Assembly (NCBI RefSeq): GCF_015234305.1
Contig: NZ_JADGMI010000003.1
Span: 248,001-312,000 of the forward strand
Length of the DNA stretch: 64,000 nt
From: Superficieibacter sp. 1612_C1
GTDB taxonomy: Bacteria > Pseudomonadota > Gammaproteobacteria > Enterobacterales > Enterobacteriaceae
Direction: 5' to 3'
In this document: positions 9,361 to 18,297 of the stretch, piece by piece
Position numbering within the stretch: position 1 is the stretch's first letter
How the letters are laid out: every line of letters begins with the position of its first letter
The notes under the pieces: generated by a model
What the model was told of the DNA's origin: nothing
The model's input: only the letters and a program-made list of their open reading frames with translations
Database searches by the model: none
Made by a program: the position numbers and the translations under genes

Positions 9361-10140
9361 TTACGAACACAGAAAAACATGCGGCCTGTCACTGCCGGGA
9401 TGCGAATGCACCCGCACCTCTGCCCCGTACCATTGTGCAATGACATCGGTATCAATCACCTGTTGCGGCGTCCCCTGCGCGACCAGTTTTCCCTTATTTA
9501 ACAGCAGCACGCGGTCGGCCCATAGCGCCGCCAGATTAAGATCGTGTAATACGATACAGACGTGCAGGTTGCCGCTGGCGGTGAGTTTTTTCAGTAAACG
9601 TAATAGCTGCTGTTGATGGTAGAGATCCAGCGCCGAGGTGGGTTCGTCAAGAAACAGCCAGCCCTCGGGCGCGCCGTCGTTCCACAGCTGCGCCAGGCTC
9701 CGTGCCAGCTGGACCCGCTGCTGCTCGCCGCCGGAGAGGGTGGCATAGTTGCGACCCGCCAGATCGTCACAGCCGGTCAACGCCATGACCTCGCGGACAA
9801 TCTCCGCTTCATGCCGCGTTCCCCAGGGCGCACGTCCCATAGCGACGATAGCCTCCACCGGCCAGTCAAAACGCAGCTGCGTCTGCTGCAACATCACCGC
9901 ACGGCGACGGGAGAGCGCGCGGGCGGGCCACTGTTTCAGCGAGCGCCCCGCCAGCCAGCACTCCCCCTGCTCCGCGGGCAAATACCCGGTCAGCAGACGC
10001 AACAGCGTTGATTTCCCCGCGCCATTGGGGCCAATCAGCGCGACCAGTTCACCGCTGGCAAGCATTAACGAGACATCATCGATCAGCCATCGCTGCCCGC
10101 GTTGCAGACGTAAATGGGCGGCGACTAAGGTGTTATCCAT
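9361..10140 (-). CDS. hmuV: Haemin ABC transporter ATPase HmuV
   Basis: ATP-binding subunit that powers haem import across the inner membrane with HmuU. The 259-residue product has Walker A GPNGAGKST (residues 37-45), signature LSGGEQQRV (135-143) and Walker B LFLDEP (162-167), with the spacing of FecE/HmuV iron-complex ATPases. Its start overlaps the end of hmuU by 8 bases, so it is translationally coupled and is the last gene of hmuRSTUV. The 3' end faces garD across a terminator. Confidence 0.93.
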   Translation of the reverse strand: MDNTLVAAHLRLQRGQRWLIDDVSLMLASGELVALIGPNGAGKSTLLRLLTGYLPAEQGECWLAGRSLKQWPARALSRRRAVMLQQTQLRFDWPVEAIVAMGRAPWGTRHEAEIVREVMALTGCDDLAGRNYATLSGGEQQRVQLARSLAQLWNDGAPEGWLFLDEPTSALDLYHQQQLLRLLKKLTASGNLHVCIVLHDLNLAALWADRVLLLNKGKLVAQGTPQQVIDTDVIAQWYGAEVRVHSHPGSDRPHVFLCS

Positions 10141-11128
10141 GTTCCGTTCTCCTTTGGCGGAAGATCAACCACAGAAACCAGGGCGCACCGAGCAGGCTGG
10201 TAATCAGTCCCACCGGCATCTCCGCTGGAACGACAACGGTGCGGGCCGCGGTATCGGCAATCAGCAGCAGTATGGCCCCCGCCAGCAGCGATCCCGGCAC
10301 CAGCGCGCGGTGATCGGCCCCCAGCCACATACGCATCAGGTGCGGCACCACCAGACCAATAAAGCCGATAATCCCGCTAATCGCCACCGCTGCCGCCACC
10401 AGTAAGGCACTGCAAAGCAGCATCACCCGTTGCAGTTGCGGAACATTGACGCCGAGGTAATGCGCCTCTTCGTCGCCCAGTTGCAGCAGGTTAAGCTGGC
10501 GGGCAACCCACCACACCGCCACCGCCGCCGGTAAAATAAGCGTGGTCGCTACCAGCAGCGTGGACCACTGCGCCTGACCGAGGCTGCCCATTCCCCACTG
10601 CGAGAGCTGGCGAAGCTGGGCGTCGTTGCTTAGCCATGACAGCAGTCCAACGGCAGCGCCGCACAGCGCGTTAATGGCAATCCCCACCAGCAGCAGGCGC
10701 GACAGCGAATTATCGCGGGCCCTGCTGAGCAGGAAGATCACCACCATCACTGCCAGGCTGCCGATAAACGCCGCCAGCATCGGTGCATAGAGCGCCACCA
10801 GCGCGGGAACCGGCAAAGGTAATACCAGCCAGCAGGCCACCGCCAGCGCGCTGCCGCTGCTGATCCCCAGCAGTCCCGGATCGGCCAGCGGGTTGCGAAA
10901 TAGCCCCTGCATCACGCAGCCGGAGAGCGCCAGCGCCGCGCCGACCACCAGCGCCAGCAGCACGCGCGGCAGACGAATGGTCAACCAGATCTGGCGCAGC
11001 GCGTCATCGCCGGGATGCCACAGGCTCTTTAATGGCAGCGCCATCGCCCCCTGGGTGGTCGCCACCAGCGTCAGACCGACCAGCAATAACAGCATTCCCC
11101 ACAGTGAGCACACCACGGCGCGGTTCAT
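10133..11128 (-). CDS. hmuU: Haemin ABC transporter permease HmuU
   Basis: Membrane subunit of the haem importer, FecCD family, working as a dimer with HmuV. The 331 residues are mostly hydrophobic with about ten membrane spans. Family landmarks include IRLPRVLLALVVGAALALSG, QGLFRNPLADPGLLGISSG and the GIIGFIGLVVPH motif of the ATPase-coupling loop. It overlaps hmuT by one base and hmuV by eight. Confidence 0.93.
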   Translation of the reverse strand: MNRAVVCSLWGMLLLLVGLTLVATTQGAMALPLKSLWHPGDDALRQIWLTIRLPRVLLALVVGAALALSGCVMQGLFRNPLADPGLLGISSGSALAVACWLVLPLPVPALVALYAPMLAAFIGSLAVMVVIFLLSRARDNSLSRLLLVGIAINALCGAAVGLLSWLSNDAQLRQLSQWGMGSLGQAQWSTLLVATTLILPAAVAVWWVARQLNLLQLGDEEAHYLGVNVPQLQRVMLLCSALLVAAAVAISGIIGFIGLVVPHLMRMWLGADHRALVPGSLLAGAILLLIADTAARTVVVPAEMPVGLITSLLGAPWFLWLIFRQRRTEHG

Positions 11129-11946
11129 CAGGGCAGTTGCTCCGCTTTTTGACGCAGATCGAGCAGCGCCTGCGGCGTACGCACGCCAAAGCCGAGCAGG
11201 GCCATATCATCGATAATCATCACCTGCTTATTGCGCCCGGCAGGGGTTTGCGCCAGTCCTGGCAATTTCCACAGATTCTCTTCCCCACCCATGCTTTTGA
11301 CCCCGTCGGCAGAGATCACGATCAGGTCCGGCTGGCTGGCGATGACGCCCTCCTGCGAAAGACCGCGATAGTGCGCAAAGCCCTGCATGGCATTCTGTAA
11401 CCCGGCTGCGCGGATCGCGCCGTCGGCGGCGGTCTCCTGTCCGGCAACCATCGTTCCCATCCCGCCGTGGCTCAACAGAAACAGGACCCGCTTATTGACT
11501 GGCGATGTCGGCAGCGCGGCGATTTGCATCTTCAGTTTTTGCCGTAGCTGCTCGCCTTCAGCATTTTTGCCGAGCGCATCGGCGATAACGGCGACTTTCT
11601 TATCGATCGCCGCCAGCGAATAACCGCCGGGGACGCTCACCACCCTGACGTGGTTCTCCTCTACTTTTTGTAATACCGATGACGGCTGCGCCTGATTGCT
11701 TGCCAGTACGATATCCGGGCGCAGCGACAGGATGCCTTCCGTATTGAGCTGCCGGACATAGCCAACATCCGGCACGTTATTCACCTCAGCAGGCCAGGTG
11801 CTGGTGGTGTCGCGCCCGACAAGCTGCGACTGCGCGCCCAGCCCGTAAACAATTTCGGTAATATCGCCGCCCAGCGTCACCACGTTCTGCGCAGCGGCGC
11901 TCGCCACCAGCGGGATCGCCGCCAGCAGCATCAGTATCTTTTTCAT
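11128..11946 (-). CDS. hmuT: Periplasmic haem-binding protein HmuT
   Basis: Solute-binding protein that carries haem from the outer-membrane receptor to HmuUV. The 272-residue product begins with a signal peptide (MKKILMLLAAIPLVASAAA, cleavage near residue 19) and has the two-lobed helical-backbone fold of the BtuF/HmuT family, with VTLGGDITEIVYGLG at the start and LVGRDTTSTWPAEV after it. The tyrosine of VGYVRQLN is a likely haem-contact region by family. It overlaps hmuS by four bases. Confidence 0.92.
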   Translation of the reverse strand: MKKILMLLAAIPLVASAAAQNVVTLGGDITEIVYGLGAQSQLVGRDTTSTWPAEVNNVPDVGYVRQLNTEGILSLRPDIVLASNQAQPSSVLQKVEENHVRVVSVPGGYSLAAIDKKVAVIADALGKNAEGEQLRQKLKMQIAALPTSPVNKRVLFLLSHGGMGTMVAGQETAADGAIRAAGLQNAMQGFAHYRGLSQEGVIASQPDLIVISADGVKSMGGEENLWKLPGLAQTPAGRNKQVMIIDDMALLGFGVRTPQALLDLRQKAEQLP

Positions 11947-12992
11947 GCGGCTTTCCCTTCATTGCTCAACGCATCGATCTGCGCTCGCCACTGGGTTTGT
12001 TCCGGCTGGCCTTCGCTGCGCTGACCGTAAATCTGGGCGATTTGCGTGCCATCCGCGGCGAACAGTTCAAGACTGGTGACATGGCCGTCGGCGGTCGGTT
12101 TGCGCGTTACCCAGCTTTCCGCAATTCCCGCCTCGCGCAGGTGCAGAGTGAAGTTTTCATTGAAAATGTTGATCCAGCCTTTCATCGGCGTCAGTTTTTC
12201 CAGCGCGCCGCTGAAGATCTGCACGCAGCCGCGATTTCCGACAAAAATCATAATTTCGTTGCCCTGCTGCAAGACCGTATCCAGCAGGCGCGGCAGCGCG
12301 TCATTGCTCACCTGGCAGGCAAGATCGTCGCCTGCCAGGCGAAAAGCCTGCTGGCGCGAGAGATTGTGTTTTTTCAGCAGACCAAAGAACTGATGCACAT
12401 CGGTCATCGCCCGCCACTCCCGATCCAGCGCCGCGCCGTCGGCGCTTTGCGCATGCGGTTCGGCCACGGCGGTGATAACCAGTGGCAGATCGTCTGGCGC
12501 GGTGAAACGTGCGACGACTTCATTCCACGCCGCCAGATCGGTCTGCGCCGTGACGTAGACTTTCAGTACCGCGTCGCCCTGGTGGTCGAAGAACTGAATG
12601 CTCTGACGCTCGCCGCGCGGGCTCTGCTCGCGCAGGCTGAAGGCGCTGGCCCACTGACTGATAAACAGACGTAAGTCGAGCGCACGTGGATTCAGTACTA
12701 TTCCGGCGCGTTCACCGATATGCTGATTGGTAAAACTGCCGGTGTGTTCATGGACGGCGTACTCGTTACGACAGATGCATTTTGTGTCTCCCACCAGCTC
12801 CAGCGCCGCGAGGATCTCGCGCATCTCACCCGTCAAACGCAAGGCATCGTGCCCCACGCGGGCGTGGGTTAATTCCGCTTCGCTGATGGTCATCTCAGTC
12901 GCGATATCGCGGGCGTATTTTGCAGGCTCCTGCGCTTTAATGGTCTGATATTGCTGCCAGATGGCGGATACATCTTTTGATGAAACAGGCAT
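11943..12992 (-). CDS. hmuS: Cytoplasmic haem-handling protein HmuS/HemS
   Basis: Binds incoming haem in the cytoplasm; HemS/ChuS/HmuS relatives carry or degrade haem. The 349-residue product aligns almost end to end with remembered Yersinia HemS: KCICRNEYAVHEH, GERQSIQFFDHQGDA and MTDVHQFFGLLK, whose histidine (His200) is the axial ligand in HemS. It shows the internal duplication typical of the family (VGDTKCICRNEYAVHE and NEIMIFVGNRGCVQIF belong to equivalent positions). It is separated from hmuR by 76 bases that carry a hairpin with a U-tract. Confidence 0.94.
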   Translation of the reverse strand: MPVSSKDVSAIWQQYQTIKAQEPAKYARDIATEMTISEAELTHARVGHDALRLTGEMREILAALELVGDTKCICRNEYAVHEHTGSFTNQHIGERAGIVLNPRALDLRLFISQWASAFSLREQSPRGERQSIQFFDHQGDAVLKVYVTAQTDLAAWNEVVARFTAPDDLPLVITAVAEPHAQSADGAALDREWRAMTDVHQFFGLLKKHNLSRQQAFRLAGDDLACQVSNDALPRLLDTVLQQGNEIMIFVGNRGCVQIFSGALEKLTPMKGWINIFNENFTLHLREAGIAESWVTRKPTADGHVTSLELFAADGTQIAQIYGQRSEGQPEQTQWRAQIDALSNEGKAA

Positions 12993-13015
12993 AGTGTTCG
13001 CTTCCTGATAAGGTT

Positions 13016-13042
13016 AAAAACCCCCGGCAGCGATACCGGGGG
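13016..13042 (-). terminator. Hairpin between hmuR and hmuS
   Basis: On the reverse strand CCCCCGG-TATCGCTG-CCGGGGG is followed by five Ts. It looks like an intrinsic terminator in the middle of the operon, so it may let most transcripts stop after hmuR and keep receptor expression above that of the transporter. Confidence 0.7.
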
Positions 13043-13068
13043 AGTAAGGATTAAGGATGACGCCTTAA

Positions 13069-15441
13069 TCAGAAATCTACGTTAACGCCCAACTGCCAGG
13101 TACGACCCGGCATCACCGCCAGCGCCTTGTCATACGCATCCTGACGGGTGGACTCCTCAATGGTACGGCTGCTCAGGTAATCCCAGTATTTACGGTCGGT
13201 AATGTTATAGACGCCGCCGTTGAGTCTGACGTTCTTCGCCACCTGCCAGTACGCCGTCCAGTCCAGCAGACCATAGCCCGGCACCCGCATGTACTCATTA
13301 GTGGAGTCGGCGATCGTCGAACCGGTATTGGTGTAGGACTCGCGACTGGTCGCGGTGGCGCGTTTGCCTTTCACGAAGGTCGCAGTCAACGCCGTACCAT
13401 AACGTTTCGCCGGATCGTCCCACGCGACGCCAGCGATCGCTTTCATCGGCGCAACGCTGTCGAGATCAATGTATTTATCCCCCATATAACTGGATTTTGA
13501 TTTTCCTTCGGTATAACCATAGGCGAGCGTCGCGCTCAGGCCATTCACCTCTTCGAACCAGGTGCCGAAGTTAAATTTCGCGCTGATTTCACCGCCGTAG
13601 ATAAAGGCTTTATCCCTGTTTTCCGCCTGATAGGTGGTGTAGATGTTAGACGGAACGTTGGTGAACCGGTCCGGATTCCCGGCGCGCGAATAACGGGTAT
13701 AGGCGATAAAGTTTTTATAGGTGTTATAGAACAGCGCGGTGCGCAGGGTGATGCCGTCGGTCACCTCCCCTTTCATGCCCCACTCAACGTTATCGCTGGT
13801 TTCGGTTTTCAGATCGGTGTTACCGATCAGCGCATATTGCTGTCTGCCCGCGTAGCTGGAGCCAAGGTTCCAGGAGCCGTACAGCTGGCTGGCATTGGGG
13901 AACTGCGCCCCGCGTTTGTATTGCAGGTACGTCATCAGGCGTGGGGTGATGTCGTACTGGAAGGTCAGTGACGGTAGCAGCTGGGTATCGGTATTTTTGC
14001 CGTATAACGTCGACACTTCAGACTCATCCAGGACGCTGCTGTTGGTCGTCAGGCTGGAGAGATTGTCCGGCTTCATTGACTGGTGGATCACGCGCGCGCC
14101 AGGAATAATGGCAAAATGATGACCATTGGCATCAAAATTAATCTGATCCTGCACGAAGGCACCGAGGGTATAGCTTTTGCTGTCCGCTTCCGGCTGCATA
14201 ATTTCGCTGTAGGCCGTTGGCGCTGGCGACTGTCTGAACGGACGCTTCGTTTCTGTGGTACTGGCGTTAAATCCGGCGCTCAGATCGTGGCGGCCCAGCG
14301 TTTTCGCCAGCGCATTCTGAATACCCCAGGTATCGGTGTCATAGTCTGAATAGACCGTCTGCATGGCCGTGGTAATGCTGTCCGGCATGTAAGTGCGGTC
14401 ATGCGCTTCAGTGTGCTGGTAGTAGACTTTGGTCGACATGCTGTCCAGCCAGTCATTCACTGGCGTCCAGTCATCTTTCAGGCTGACGCCCCAGCGACGG
14501 GTCTGGCTGGTCTGTTGGGCATCGCCAAGGATCTGGCTGCCGCTGCTGTTCCATGAGTCGTAATGGGTATGGTTGGTTTTGTGATAGTAATCCAGCGTAC
14601 CGGTCAGTTTGTGTTCGTCGTTCGGCTGCCAGATACCGGAGGCCATCATCGCATCGGAGTGCCAGTTAGCCGGGTACGCATCAACGGTGTCGCTGTTGTT
14701 GCGGGTTTGCTGACCGTCACGGCGGCTGTAGACAAATATACCGCGCAGGGTTTCATCCCCCGCCGCACCGGTCACGCCATTATGCCAGCTGCGATCGGCA
14801 GAGTCGTAATCACTCTGGTAGCCGAACGCGGTGTTTTTTCCCGGATGCAGATAATCGTCAGCGGATTTCGGGCGGAAAGAGACATTACCGCCGATAGACG
14901 TGTTGGCCTGTTCGGTAGAGGTCGCGCCGGACTCAATATTGATAGTACCGTACATATACGGATCGATGTAGTCGCGGCCAATGCCAAACGTATTCAGCCC
15001 TGCGCGACTGACATAGCTGCGCCCGGTCGCATCCGGCTGCGGTATACCATCGACATCAATCCCAACCCGGTTGCTTTCCAGCCCACGGATGTTGTAGCCG
15101 GTATAACCGCCACGGTCAAAACCGCTTTTGCCGTTGCCGGAACCACCGCTGGCCCCGGTCGCGCTGATTAACGGTTCATAACGCATAATGGAACCAAAGT
15201 CTTTTGCGCCTTTGTTTTGCAGGTCCTGGGCGCTGACGGAATGCGTACTCCCCGCTTTCAGGTCCGGCGCTGGCGCGGTGACGATCATCTCGTCAGCCGT
15301 ATCCTGTGCGGCATTTTTTGCGGTAGTCGTTGAAGTCCCGGTATCAGCCGCGAAAGCCGCAGTCTGATACAGTGCTGTGAGTAATGACGTCACCAGAACG
15401 CTCTTCCTGAAACGTTGAGGAGAAATGTGCGATGTATGCAT
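13069..15441 (-). CDS. hmuR: TonB-dependent haem receptor HmuR
   Basis: Outer-membrane beta-barrel receptor for haem or haem-protein, energised by TonB. The 790-residue product has a signal peptide (first 31 or so residues, ending AAFAA), a TonB-box-like DEMIVTAP, a plug with YNIRGLESNRVGIDVDG, and a C-terminal strand ending in VDF with terminal phenylalanine. It belongs to the haemoglobin/transferrin/lactoferrin receptor family by the plug. The usual FRAP-His-NPNL region reads QFPNAS then NTDL, with no histidine between. It heads the hmu operon and has a Fur box 118 bases upstream. The haem role rests mainly on the operon. Confidence 0.88.
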   Translation of the reverse strand: MHTSHISPQRFRKSVLVTSLLTALYQTAAFAADTGTSTTTAKNAAQDTADEMIVTAPAPDLKAGSTHSVSAQDLQNKGAKDFGSIMRYEPLISATGASGGSGNGKSGFDRGGYTGYNIRGLESNRVGIDVDGIPQPDATGRSYVSRAGLNTFGIGRDYIDPYMYGTINIESGATSTEQANTSIGGNVSFRPKSADDYLHPGKNTAFGYQSDYDSADRSWHNGVTGAAGDETLRGIFVYSRRDGQQTRNNSDTVDAYPANWHSDAMMASGIWQPNDEHKLTGTLDYYHKTNHTHYDSWNSSGSQILGDAQQTSQTRRWGVSLKDDWTPVNDWLDSMSTKVYYQHTEAHDRTYMPDSITTAMQTVYSDYDTDTWGIQNALAKTLGRHDLSAGFNASTTETKRPFRQSPAPTAYSEIMQPEADSKSYTLGAFVQDQINFDANGHHFAIIPGARVIHQSMKPDNLSSLTTNSSVLDESEVSTLYGKNTDTQLLPSLTFQYDITPRLMTYLQYKRGAQFPNASQLYGSWNLGSSYAGRQQYALIGNTDLKTETSDNVEWGMKGEVTDGITLRTALFYNTYKNFIAYTRYSRAGNPDRFTNVPSNIYTTYQAENRDKAFIYGGEISAKFNFGTWFEEVNGLSATLAYGYTEGKSKSSYMGDKYIDLDSVAPMKAIAGVAWDDPAKRYGTALTATFVKGKRATATSRESYTNTGSTIADSTNEYMRVPGYGLLDWTAYWQVAKNVRLNGGVYNITDRKYWDYLSSRTIEESTRQDAYDKALAVMPGRTWQLGVNVDF

Positions 15442-15558
15442 AATGTCTTGTAAACCTTAATTTTATTAGTATGAGGCTCACATTTCACTTCCACTGGTTG
15501 ATTGAAAAGGCACTAACCAAAAAGATCGCGTACTGTTATAAATTATGAAACGAATACT

Positions 15559-15577
15559 AATGATAAGTATTATCATT
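15559..15577. promoter_or_regulatory. Fur box between hmuR and the SelT-like gene
   Basis: AATGATAAGTATTATCATT is close to the 19-bp Fur consensus GATAATGATAATCATTATC and is itself nearly palindromic. It lies in the 221-base gap between two divergent genes, so Fur could repress both when iron is plentiful. Confidence 0.85.
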
Positions 15578-15662
15578 TGCAACAACTTCACAAAGTCTTC
15601 ACATTTGTAACCCATTAATCGTAAATTGTGTGCTATGCCCTCCTGATGAGACGAGAGAAAAA

Positions 15663-15947
15663 ATGAGCAAAAACGCCGTCACATTGCAGTACTGTTCCCA
15701 GTGCAACTGGATGCTACGCGCCACCTGGATGGCCCAGGAGCTGCTGCAAACGTTTAGTACCGATCTCGATTCTGTGCGCCTGATCCCCGGCACCGGCGGG
15801 ATTTTTGTTATTGATGTTGATGGTCACGTTATCTGGGATCGCAAGCAGGACGGCGGCTTTCCCGATGCGGCAGAGTTAAAACGCCGGGTGCGGGACTATT
15901 GTTTTCCGGAAAAAGCGCTGGGACATGTGGAGAAGAAAGACGGCTAA
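15663..15947 (+). CDS. SelT/SelW/SelH (Rdx) family protein
   Basis: Small thioredoxin-like protein of 94 residues. It has the Rdx-family start: a beta strand, then YCSQCNWMLRATWMAQELL, with the redox pair Cys11-x-x-Cys14, where animal relatives carry selenocysteine in the second position. Later it has the family pattern GTGGIFVIDVDGHVIWDRK. No stop codon or selenocysteine signal is needed here. Its biochemical role in bacteria is not established. It is divergent from hmuR across a Fur box, which suggests iron-linked expression. The ATG at 15663 was chosen over an upstream in-frame codon because it follows a GAGA-rich ribosome site and fits the family start. Confidence 0.85.
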   Translation: MSKNAVTLQYCSQCNWMLRATWMAQELLQTFSTDLDSVRLIPGTGGIFVIDVDGHVIWDRKQDGGFPDAAELKRRVRDYCFPEKALGHVEKKDG

Positions 15948-16041
15948 GCGTATCGGCAACGTTAACCCCCGTGGTTAAGGTATGCCAGCAACTTGATAAG
16001 AATGGTATTATCGATGTCAGCCTACACCCCGGAGACCCTGT

Positions 16042-16287
16042 ATGAACAACGAAATCCCACTGAAGTATTATGACATCGCCGATGAGTACGCAACGGAATG
16101 CGCAGAGCCAGTGAAAGACGCTGAACGCGATCCCCTGGCACACTATTTTCAACTGCTGATCACCCGCTTAATGAATAACGAGGAGATCAGTGAAGAAGCG
16201 CAGAGAGAGATGGCCAGCGAAGCCGGTATTAACGAGCAACGTATTGACGAGATAGCCACGTTCCTCAATCAATGGGGTAATGAGTAA
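16042..16287 (+). CDS. DUF2543 family protein, YmjA-like
   Basis: 81-residue acidic, probably helical cytoplasmic protein. The sequence ([19 protein letters not shown] near the N-terminus, FLNQWGNE at the end) is what I recall for E. coli YmjA, also 81 residues. Function unknown. GGAGA stands 8 bases before the ATG. In E. coli ymjA lies near the puu genes, so its place here, 94 bases after the SelT-like gene, is a different context; whether the two are co-transcribed is unclear. Confidence 0.85.
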   Translation: MNNEIPLKYYDIADEYATECAEPVKDAERDPLAHYFQLLITRLMNNEEISEEAQREMASEAGINEQRIDEIATFLNQWGNE

Positions 16288-16407
16288 TTCGCGGGTGTGC
16301 ATTCGTTCATGATGAATACGTTGCTTAGCCATAAATTTAATTTCTTCTGTTACGCGAACGCTTTTACTGTATGAAGGATTATTCAGCTTGAGGATTCGCA
16401 TTCTGAT

Positions 16408-17064
16408 ATGGCTAAACCACGTTCACTCATCCCCCGGAAAAGGCCGCGTCAGGCGCGGGCAACGGCAACGCTGGAGGCGATTTTCGAGGCGGCGATTCAG
16501 CTTTTGGTGACTGAGGGGCCGCAACGCCTGACCACGACGCGCGTGGCAGAACGGGCTGGCGTCTCGGTGGGCACGATGTATCAGTACTTTCCGCATAAGG
16601 AATCGCTGCTATACGTACTCAATGAGCGATATCTGGAAGCCCTTGCCGAAAAAGTCGAGGCGGCTTGCCTGACCTTCTACGGCTTGCCCGTATCACCGAT
16701 GGTGGAAGGGCTGATTGAAACCTACTGGCGAGCGAAAACGGAACGACCTGAAGTTACGCGGGCGTTATATCTTTCTATTGCCGAACTGGATAACGGCCCA
16801 TTAGTGGATGCCTTTCGACGCCGCGTCAATGTCGCCGTATCCGCGATGCTGCGAAGCGCATCAGACATGAATCTGGTGAATATCGAAAGCGTGAGTCTGA
16901 TACTGATCACCGTGATTTTTGGGGCCGTGCGCAATACGTTTGAAATGAACCTACCTGAGGCCACCGTGGCTATACTGCAAAGGCAACTGATCCAGATGTG
17001 CCAGTCGTATTTGATGTCGTTGAAGGGCGTGGAGATTGAATTATCCGTCGCCACGGATCGGTAG
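16408..17064 (+). CDS. TetR/AcrR family regulator
   Basis: 218-residue repressor-type protein. After a basic start (PRSLIPRKRPRQARATATL) comes a TetR helix-turn-helix at about residues 36-66, with TTTRVAERAGVSVGTMYQYF followed by PHKESLL. The rest is the helical ligand-binding and dimerisation domain, too divergent to name a ligand. It is convergent with the metallo-beta-lactamase-fold gene, with 63 bases between stops. Its target is unknown; autoregulation is likely from the family. Confidence 0.85.
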   Translation: MAKPRSLIPRKRPRQARATATLEAIFEAAIQLLVTEGPQRLTTTRVAERAGVSVGTMYQYFPHKESLLYVLNERYLEALAEKVEAACLTFYGLPVSPMVEGLIETYWRAKTERPEVTRALYLSIAELDNGPLVDAFRRRVNVAVSAMLRSASDMNLVNIESVSLILITVIFGAVRNTFEMNLPEATVAILQRQLIQMCQSYLMSLKGVEIELSVATDR

Positions 17065-17127
17065 AAAACGCCCTGCCGCGCTATATTTCGGTGGCTATTT
17101 TTCTCAGCATATCCCGACAACCATTAA

Positions 17128-17919
17128 TTAACCAAGACAGGCAATATACTTTTCACCTGACCGACGCACAATGTCATCCGCATTTTCCGTTATATTCTGC
17201 CCTTCAAACGCGCCGTAGAGTTTTGAAAACCTTACGGCGCTCAGGCGGCGCATAATATCCTCAATGGTTGCGGCTGGCAGCGGCAGCATATTGGGGTAGC
17301 TCCACATGAAGGAGACGGCATCCGCGCCGGGAGTGACCTGAAGGATATCGCCTGCCAGCAGCATCCCGCCGTCCTGCGCCCAGTGAAGCACGCTGCCGCC
17401 GGGAAAGTGCCCGCCGAGGCGTATGATCCTGACATCCGTCGCCAGCGTCAGGGTGTCGCCTTCCCAGAGCGTGATCCAGGGGCTGTCGCGCATGATCCAC
17501 TCGCTATCGCTGGCATGAAGGTAAATCGGCGCATCAAATTCGGCGGCCCAATCCTGCATGGTGGTGTAGTAATGCGGATGGGAGATAGCAATAGCCTTAA
17601 GCCCTCCGAGCGCAGCGATCAACGTTTTCGTGGCATCGTCGAGATTAGCAATACAGTCCCAGAGAATATTGCCCTCCGGGGTTCTCAAAATAAAAGCGCG
17701 CTGATTAATCGCAAAATTCGGCACGGTTTTGAGGCTAAGGAGATAAGGCTCATGCTGTTGCCATTTATTTAAATGGGAAGCGATTAAACGGTCTAAAGCG
17801 ATCCATGCCTGTCCTGTCACCGGCACAAACTGACGCTCATCCTCACAAATTTTGCACTGTGCTGGAGAGGAATCGGTGGTCTCAAAAGAGGTGCCACAGG
17901 CTTTACATAGCGTAATCAT
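17128..17919 (-). CDS. Metallo-beta-lactamase-fold hydrolase with zinc ribbon
   Basis: 263-residue cytoplasmic protein. The N-terminus carries a small zinc ribbon (Cys5, Cys8, Cys22, Cys25), followed by an MBL fold. The first metal motif reads SHPHYY (His114, His116) in place of HxHxDH, the next is GGHFPGG (His171) and then LLAGDIL (Asp191). So several metal ligands are kept but the usual DH pair is replaced by YY-T, and activity may differ from typical hydrolases. Substrate unknown. Convergent with the TetR gene. Confidence 0.82.
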   Translation of the reverse strand: MITLCKACGTSFETTDSSPAQCKICEDERQFVPVTGQAWIALDRLIASHLNKWQQHEPYLLSLKTVPNFAINQRAFILRTPEGNILWDCIANLDDATKTLIAALGGLKAIAISHPHYYTTMQDWAAEFDAPIYLHASDSEWIMRDSPWITLWEGDTLTLATDVRIIRLGGHFPGGSVLHWAQDGGMLLAGDILQVTPGADAVSFMWSYPNMLPLPAATIEDIMRRLSAVRFSKLYGAFEGQNITENADDIVRRSGEKYIACLG

Positions 17920-18297
17920 TCACTTGCTCTCTCTGGTACGGTAGTGCGTTTCAAAGATTGTGCTGAGCCAGCGCATTCCTCAGACGAATAAGGCAGGTGG
18001 ATGCAGATCGGCTCCGTCAAAACGCCTTGCTCCCCGTAAACAGGACCGCGAATATCCTTATTGGTTTATCGTTACCGAATCATAGACCATAAACACGTGA
18101 GTTGATCCTGAAGACCCCTTATTTCCTCCCTGACCGCCGCGGAGAGGACAACAAGCGCAGAGAATTCCAGGTCTCAAAAACAGGGATAACGATAACCGCA
18201 ACTACCAAATATGATAATGATAATCATTATTTAATTGCAAATGAAAACCATTCCCAATAAATTATTTTGCGCAAATTTTAAAGGGTAAGTGGTTACT
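17920..18297. promoter_or_regulatory. Promoter region of the catecholate receptor
   Basis: 378 bases without an ORF. The Fur box at 18213-18231 lies 67 bases before the receptor start. The first 250 bases show nothing I can name. Confidence 0.6.
18213..18231. promoter_or_regulatory. Fur box of the catecholate receptor gene
   Basis: GATAATGATAATCATTATT matches 18 of 19 bases of the Fur consensus, the best match in the window. It predicts strong iron repression of the following receptor. Confidence 0.92.
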
